Below, one piece after another: positions 58,463 to 64,000 of a stretch of 64,000 nucleotides of DNA (the stretch's first letter is position 1; each line of letters opens with the position of its first letter). Origin of the DNA: Lineus longissimus (Eukaryota > Nemertea > Pilidiophora > Heteronemertea > Lineidae). Location of the stretch: contig NC_088315.1 of NCBI RefSeq assembly GCF_910592395.1, forward strand, positions 4,902,501-4,966,500, read 5' to 3'. A program made the position numbers and the translations under genes. Under the pieces are notes generated by a model, which saw only the letters and a program-made list of their open reading frames with translations, searched no databases and had not been told where the DNA came from.

Positions 58463-58693
58463 TTGAATGTGGATTTAACAGAGACGGCCTGGGCCCTCTT
58501 TTGTGGCAGATGGAGGCGTCAACACGGCGTTAGCCCAGCGCCAAGTAAGCGATCTGACTTTCTGGAATGGTTTCTACGTTCAACATTTCAGACTTTAAGC
58601 TTTCCAACCAAGATTCTCACATCAAAATGTGATATCAACATCTTACATTGTGACTTTATGTCCAGTAAATGCACGCAAAAACCGCGTGCATGA
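58463..58693 (+). CDS. Unrecognised ORF with acceptor-like tract
   Basis: A 76-codon frame without an early ATG is protein-like (SDFLEWFLRSTFQTLSFPTK). CCCTCTTTTGTGGCAG at 58494-58509 is a good acceptor candidate and CCAA|GTAAGC at about 58545 a donor candidate, giving a very small internal exon as an alternative reading. Confidence 0.17.
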   Translation: MNVDLTETAWALFCGRWRRQHGVSPAPSKRSDFLEWFLRSTFQTLSFPTKILTSKCDINILHCDFMSSKCTQKPRA

Positions 58694-58699
58694 CAACAG

Positions 58700-61600
58700 T
58701 GTATTAACCATAAAATGGGTGATGGGAGGTACTGCCCCCAGGCCACGTTCACACCACTTGGCTAAAGCTGTTGTCTACCAATTGTCACCAGAAATCTAAA
58801 ATTCTACCGCATTCAGATGTTGATAAAGTGGTTTAGTTGGAGATATATTGAATATGGGCATGCACTGGCTGCCAAGGACCCAGACAGGGGGTCCGAGGGG
58901 CTTTGCAAAAGCGGTCCGACAGAATTTTACATTACTATTTGCTATGATAATGAAATACAATGTGGTCGAAAATAATGATACCCTAGCTTGAATTATATAG
59001 CTTCTGAGTATCGTGGCTATTGTGAAGGAAATTTGACGACATCTTGTTTTGACTTGACTTTTGTACAAGTTCGCCATCTGCACCAACATGGTGATGATAG
59101 GACAGGACAGGACTCGCCGAGCGAGTGAAACACAATGCAGTTTCGACCAAATTAGACAGTGAAATAAACTGCCTTCTGCATATGCTGCAAACTCTTATTA
59201 TACATGTAGCCTTTCAAAAGTGTTGTGTTAGCAAAAAACATTCAAAAATTTTAAGATCAATCTTATAAAAAGTAACATTAAGTTTGTAACTGCTTCAAAA
59301 ATATCGACGAACGTATCTTCCTTGCCTATTGATTCATGAACTCCTGCTATGTGCAGCCAAAAATATATCAGGTAAACTCAACTTCTCTGATATCGCTGGC
59401 TTCTATAGGTTAAACCCTTCTTCTTTAATTCTCACCACTGCCAAGTGTCACCTCCATGTGACTGTGCCCCTATTAGCTCATGGGCGGACAGACAGTAATT
59501 GATGCGATGATAAAAATAACGGTAGAAGTGAAAGGTGTTGGGTGATGTATAGCTTCTGCACTGAGCTGCTGTACATTGCGTGTAAATCTTGCAAAGAAAT
59601 GCGTACATGTATATACTCTCTTGACTCAAGATATGAGGTCAGCGGCAACTATTCATCATGATTTTTCATCGTGATCTTTCTACTCAGATAAATTGGTCTG
59701 ATGAGTAACAACATTAGCGGTAGTTATGATAACATATCGGGGTAAGGGCTCTGACCAAGCTAGTGCATTCTTGTACAGATGTTTATCATGATGTCGACTG
59801 ACCTTATACAAATGAATATAGTGTAATTGTGTTTGTATGCATTCTACTCCAAACTCCATGTACATAAACACATTTCTGGTATCATTCCTTAGGAACCTTT
59901 ACTTTTGAGATGTCCCTTCTTCGATCTGTCTCAGTTATCCTGCATGCCATTTCAACACCTTATGTAAATCCGGCGACTCGTTCCACCACAATCGGATCAA
60001 GAGTCATCCAGTATTTAAAAGAAGAATCCGATAGATGGATCGCTAATTACATCCAATAATACGCTATAAGTAGCAAGTTTATCTTTCACGACACAATCAC
60101 ACAGGTGCAAAGAGAAGAATTCGTTACAATTAACCCTTAAATCTGGTGCTTTTGGATAAAAAAATTCAGGAAGCAGAAATGAAATGTTGAAAAAATGGCA
60201 AATGTGCCAACAGAATACAGCAAAAGTTTTTCCATATGGTCATGTCAAATTTAAGTGCAGTGATAATTCCTTATTTCTTGGGCCATTTCAGCTCATGTTG
60301 TAGTTATTGTATCTTTAGATAATGCAAGCATAACACCATGACCACCATTATGATAAACTTGTGTTTTTATAGCACTGACACACTAACGGTAATGGCAAAT
60401 CCTCATTCGAAATGGGAACCTTACAAATTATCTTTCCCATTAGAAAAAAAAGTTAGAGGTGTAATAAAAATGTGTCTGCAACTGAGATATTTTTCTATGC
60501 AATGATGACGTAAACATGTGTGCAACATTGGAATACCACACTGTTCAGTTCTCAGTTGGTGCCCTGAATTGCTGTAAATACAGGTGCTGTCAGTGCAGAA
60601 AATGTACGTCTGGAGCTTTTGAAAGCGTTTCTTTACAATTCATTTTTCGTCAAAGAAATGGAGCACTGCAAATTGCAAGGCAATTGAAATGAATTGTGTT
60701 GTTTGGGAACAATGGGATACATGCAGAAACTACATGGAATGCAAATATGTGTTGCAACTTAAACTTCTATTTTACTGTAACCAGTTAGCAAAGTGACTGC
60801 CACAAGTAACAAGTAGTGACACTTCGGCTTCAAATTTTACGAAATGATACCTCCATGTTTGTTTTTCAGTTAATTTGCTCCAGTCGAGCGCCTCCTACTA
60901 AATTTTCGTTAATTTTCTCCCATTATCGTGGCAGTTAAACGCATTGTGAAATGTACAGTTAAAAAGTATGCATGTCTTTCACAATTACCACTCAATTAAG
61001 CTTAAATTATCCAGAAGATTTGTTTGTGTAACTCGAACGAAATTTCCTGCCTCCTTGACAAGAGAGCCAATTTGGCCGGCACATGAGCCGAACTTGAAGT
61101 AACTAAAACCAACCTCTGCCGTATCAGCCTTTGAAATGAGTTAGCCTGGGATTTGTCGCGAGTGTTTCGCATTTTGCAAGCTGTTACAGGTCTGTTAGCG
61201 ATAAGACTAAAGACCGGTTGAGTTTCAGCAGTAAATATCTACCGAAAAGCCGGCACAGTAGGAGAGTTGTTTTGAATTACTCTCCCCGCCATTTTAGCCA
61301 TATCGCTCAATGTGATCGAGTATTTCTCGGCTTAGCTCCATGCAGAGCTCGTTCCATGGGTTATAGTGTAATTCCACATTTTAGAAGCCTCATCTCCGCA
61401 GTGTTCCGAAGATCTGGGCATGGAAACCTCTGTCCGGATTTAAGGTTTCTGAATCTTATTCAATAAATTTCAGAATTGAGTAACATTCGGATAGGATTCC
61501 CACGCCGGAAGTTAGGTTAAGGTGCTATTATAGCCAAACACATTTCGAGAAACAATTCCCACAAATTCTTACAAAGTATATCCTAGTGCAGCTTTACACC

Positions 61601-61750
61601 CCTATGCTTGGCTTGTGATAATAATAGCCTACGTCTGTGAGATTGAGTTCTGTTAAAGGGCATTTTGGTTTTGTCGTCTGTACCTGATCATCTTGAAAAC
61701 AGACCCAAAATAGAAGTACGCTTGCCTTTTCCGACGGCTGATTAGAACTA
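58700..61750. other. Spacer
   Basis: Long AT-rich stretch. A 97-codon minus frame (58796-59089) and an 82-codon plus frame (61218-61466) have no motif. 59.9-61.2 kb has no ORF over 60 codons. Confidence 0.45.
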
Positions 61751-61754
61751 ACCA

Positions 61755-61784
61755 AGATGGCCAAGATGGCCGACATGACGTCAT
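61755..61784 (+). promoter_or_regulatory. Twin YY1-type sites and CRE
   Basis: AAGATGGCC occurs twice, 9 bases apart (61755, 61764), and a perfect TGACGTCA lies at 61776. This combination is typical of animal core promoters and may overlap the start of translation. Confidence 0.33.
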
Positions 61785-61913
61785 TTTTCGAGCGCATGTC
61801 ATCTTTCTGGGCTGTTGAGTTTAACGTATGTATTTCTATTGCACCGAATACCCCAGAAAACATATATCAAAGAAAAAGCGAAAACAAACAGTTCGATTGG
61901 CTTAGAATCAAAG
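61757..61913 (+). CDS. Candidate first coding exon, about 52 codons
   Basis: ACCAAGATGG is a strong start context. The frame reads MAKMADMTSFFERMSSFWAV and on to FDWLRIK, where AAAG|GTACGT at 61914 is a near-consensus donor. An earlier donor, AAC|GTATGT at 61826, is also possible. Four methionines in the first 15 residues and a mixed amphipathic sequence look natural. The frame closes soon after at 61927, consistent with an intron. No family is recognised. The opposite strand has an 89-codon frame over the same region. Confidence 0.35.
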
Positions 61914-61919
61914 GTACGT

Positions 61920-63310
61920 CTGGTACATAGCAGGTACGAAAAGTACCATCCTCAAAGCGCAGTTTATTTTCATTGCCCGAATAATGCTAACTTCTACTCT
62001 ATCCACACCAAACATAATATTATCATTCGCACACTAGACTTCACTCGTCGTAATTTACACCAACCGCTCAACCAAAATGACAGAAATTCGTTCGCCTGGC
62101 TGGGTATACTGTCAGTTCGCCATTTTGGGTCAATGAACACAGCGTAAAGGGAAAAACAACCTCTCAAACTAGTGGAAAATTGTTCATATGGCTGGCCTTG
62201 ATTTCTACAACCTAGAGGTAAAATCTACACAGTTTTAACCTTGATATTTCTGCCCGATTAAGAAAACCGTGAAATTTCTCAAACTTGGCCAGAAGGCCTG
62301 AAGTAGCAACCAAACCACATTGTTCCTAATCCGCCCAATTGTAAAATTCCACCAATGATTAACTAGGTCATTTCTTGAAAATTTGTATTCATGACTTGTG
62401 ATATCCGATGATTACACGAATTTCTACAATTCTTCTTTTGTTCCATGATATCAGGGAATGGTGTGTTTGTGGTTTTCCATTCTTTGGAACCAGATTCTTC
62501 TTGGCGACCACATGGCATCCTTCACAATCCCAAGCGTCCTTCTCAATACAACATTCCAAGCTTAGCGAAGGACTAGAGACATCCCAATTTTCCCCAATCC
62601 AATAGGGGTTAATGACAATCTGTACACTTGCCGCTTACCGCGCTGATCCCCGTAACGCTGTAACCGCTATCTCCTGCAATTACCAGGATCAACCGCCAAA
62701 CAAAATTAAAACGTTGACGGCGTTGACAGAAAGGGAATCTGCAGGCTACCGGCTGTGTCGAAAATATTGGTGTTGCAATTGAATGAATAAATTGGCCCTT
62801 CTAGAAGATCAGGTTCACTTTTTTCCTTTTTTCCCTTTTTTATTTGATGGAGAAACAGACGATAAAACCCGAAAACAAAATGTGTCAAAGATTTTGCGGA
62901 AAGACTATTGCATACGTAGCTTCAGTATAACAACCGAAAGCACCAGCGTTGAACCGACAGAGAATTCTTCGCCGCTAATGGGGGGCTGGGACGCGGCGAA
63001 AGTGAATTTATTCGCTTTTAATTGAGACGGTCTTCTAGACGTTGTCTACGCTAATTCATTGTGCAATCTCATTTTGGTGCTGCAAAGATTGAAAATTCCT
63101 CGGTGGCTGTGTGATGACATATAGACACAGGCAGTGTGTACATGGCAAGATTTAGATTGGAGAACGTGGCGCAGTGATTTGATTTCGGTTGCGGATTAGG
63201 CGAGGAAAGTGGGACTTTTTTAGATTAACTCCTTCGGCTGGTGCTGTTTTGTGTTCTCGACCAAATATTAGATCACAACATCTGACAACAAAGAGATATC
63301 TCACGTTGTA
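61920..63310. other. Spacer
   Basis: A 110-codon plus frame (61815-62147) without ATG and an 80-codon plus frame (62783-63025) are unsupported. No repeats were seen. Confidence 0.4.
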
Positions 63311-63316
63311 TTTGTA

Positions 63317-63736
63317 CTATAGCAGGTTCTGTCGATTTAGATGACAATTGTTTATGATTTGGCTTTTGTATTTCATGCCCTTGTTTGTATTCGCCGAGGC
63401 ACAATTCCCACATTTTCTCTGATAGTGAAAACTCGTTTGCTTCACAACACACAAACAATATCGACAATTAACGCCAAAAATATACAGTAAGAGAATGGGG
63501 AACGGTACAACATTACTTAAGGATCTTCTGCTTGTTGAGAGAAAGGTGTGTACTTTCCAGACAACAGATGGGAACTTTCTTAAACAAAGTCTACCAACCC
63601 GAAACACTCGTGATAATTCCTTGCGGCGAGTTCTCCGTTTCCTTGCTGTGACGAATGTGTCCATGTGTTGCTTTTTCGGTGTCAACACCAGCAAGTTAGT
63701 AAGCGATTGAAATAGTCGCCAGGCTAGCAGTGACAT
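63317..63736 (-). CDS. Unrecognised 139-residue ORF
   Basis: The first minus ATG is at 63736. The product begins MSLLAWRLFQSLTNLLVLTP, which could be a signal anchor, followed by a very basic stretch (TARKRRTRRKELSR), a second hydrophobic segment (FPILLLYIFGV) and a cysteine-rich part (CRYCLCVV, KCGNCAS). A CAAA|GTACAC near residue 60 is a weak donor. Length is within chance expectation. An overlapping plus frame (63495-63710, starting MGNGTTLLKD) competes. Confidence 0.24.
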   Translation of the reverse strand: MSLLAWRLFQSLTNLLVLTPKKQHMDTFVTARKRRTRRKELSRVFRVGRLCLRKFPSVVWKVHTFLSTSRRSLSNVVPFPILLLYIFGVNCRYCLCVVKQTSFHYQRKCGNCASANTNKGMKYKSQIINNCHLNRQNLL

Positions 63737-63786
63737 CCATCCGTTCACTCCTAAACTGTCGTTTCCCTACCTTTACTTCCAATGCA

Positions 63787-63800
63787 GGGGGGGGGGGGGG
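63787..63800. repeat. Poly-G run of 14
   Basis: Fourteen consecutive G. Such a run can form a G-quadruplex and is error-prone in assembly. Confidence 0.95.
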
Positions 63801-63859
63801 CAGAGCGATTTATTTCATTGCCAGTGAGCATCGTGTTTTGATCGAACGCATGGGGCATT

Positions 63860-63884
63860 TCTCATCATGTTTATCGTGATGAGA
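63860..63884. other. Tight 10-bp hairpin
   Basis: TCTCATCATG pairs with CGTGATGAGA (one G-U) around a 5-base TTTAT loop. Function unknown. Confidence 0.6.
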
Positions 63885-64000
63885 CTTTATGAAACTGTAC
63901 AGAAAGGCGTCGTCTGTTGTCTAAGAGCCTCATTATGCTTGCCATTAACTACCACAGAGTAACTTATACTGCCTTAAATTTATCAGAGTCTGTAGAAATC

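Noticed and set aside
61815-62147. 110-codon plus ORF
   Set aside because: It lacks an ATG and overlaps the better supported exon candidate in another frame.

Overview
The window looks like a gene-poor stretch of an animal nuclear genome. It is about 40% GC by eye, with AT-rich spacer, minisatellites, CA, ACA and poly-G tracts, many stop codons in every frame, and no bacterial operon layout, Shine-Dalgarno spacing or long ORF. The longest open frame is 177 codons, and ORFs of 120-180 codons are expected by chance in 64 kb at this composition. Repeated GTAGGCCTAC and TACATGTA palindromes, little CpG loss and short TATA-plus-start arrangements suggest a marine invertebrate, perhaps an echinoderm, hemichordate or lophotrochozoan. 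That lineage guess is weak. No protein family, tRNA, rRNA, intact transposon or CRISPR array could be recognised.

Layout. 1-216: a GC-rich open frame entering from the left edge. 2.1-2.95 kb: an old tandem array with a unit of about 145-172 bp. 6.8-8.2 kb: a dead open frame followed by short duplications. 8-21 kb: mostly spacer with fragmentary ORFs. 21.0-21.3 kb: two candidate gene starts facing each other. 22.4-22.95 kb: a 260-280 bp tandem duplication. 26.8-28.4 kb: a candidate first exon and the longest ORF. 29.4-29.6 kb: a cluster of homeodomain and TALE-type sites. 30.2 kb: a long imperfect hairpin. 31.8-32.0 kb: a TATA box followed by a 56-residue ORF with a clear signal peptide. 34-43 kb: spacer, a perfect hairpin and decayed coding-like segments. 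45.05-45.4 kb: a nine-copy 40-bp minisatellite. 46.4-47.3 kb: a CCAAT/CRE promoter-like cluster, a short start exon and a TATA-led non-coding exon. 48.6 kb: a 12-bp perfect hairpin. 51-59 kb: several protein-like short ORFs, mainly on the plus strand. 61.75-61.9 kb: a candidate first coding exon with YY1-type and CRE sites and strong splice donors. 63.3-63.7 kb: a 139-residue minus-strand ORF.

Repeats and hairpins can be checked directly and are well supported. The coding calls rest on start context, splice-like signals, signal-peptide shape and codon pattern only, so their confidence is kept low. I found no evidence for a new multi-gene system. The items most worth following are the putative secreted peptide gene, the two pre-miRNA-like hairpins, the two promoter-like clusters, and the excess of AAGATGGC/AAAATGGC motifs.
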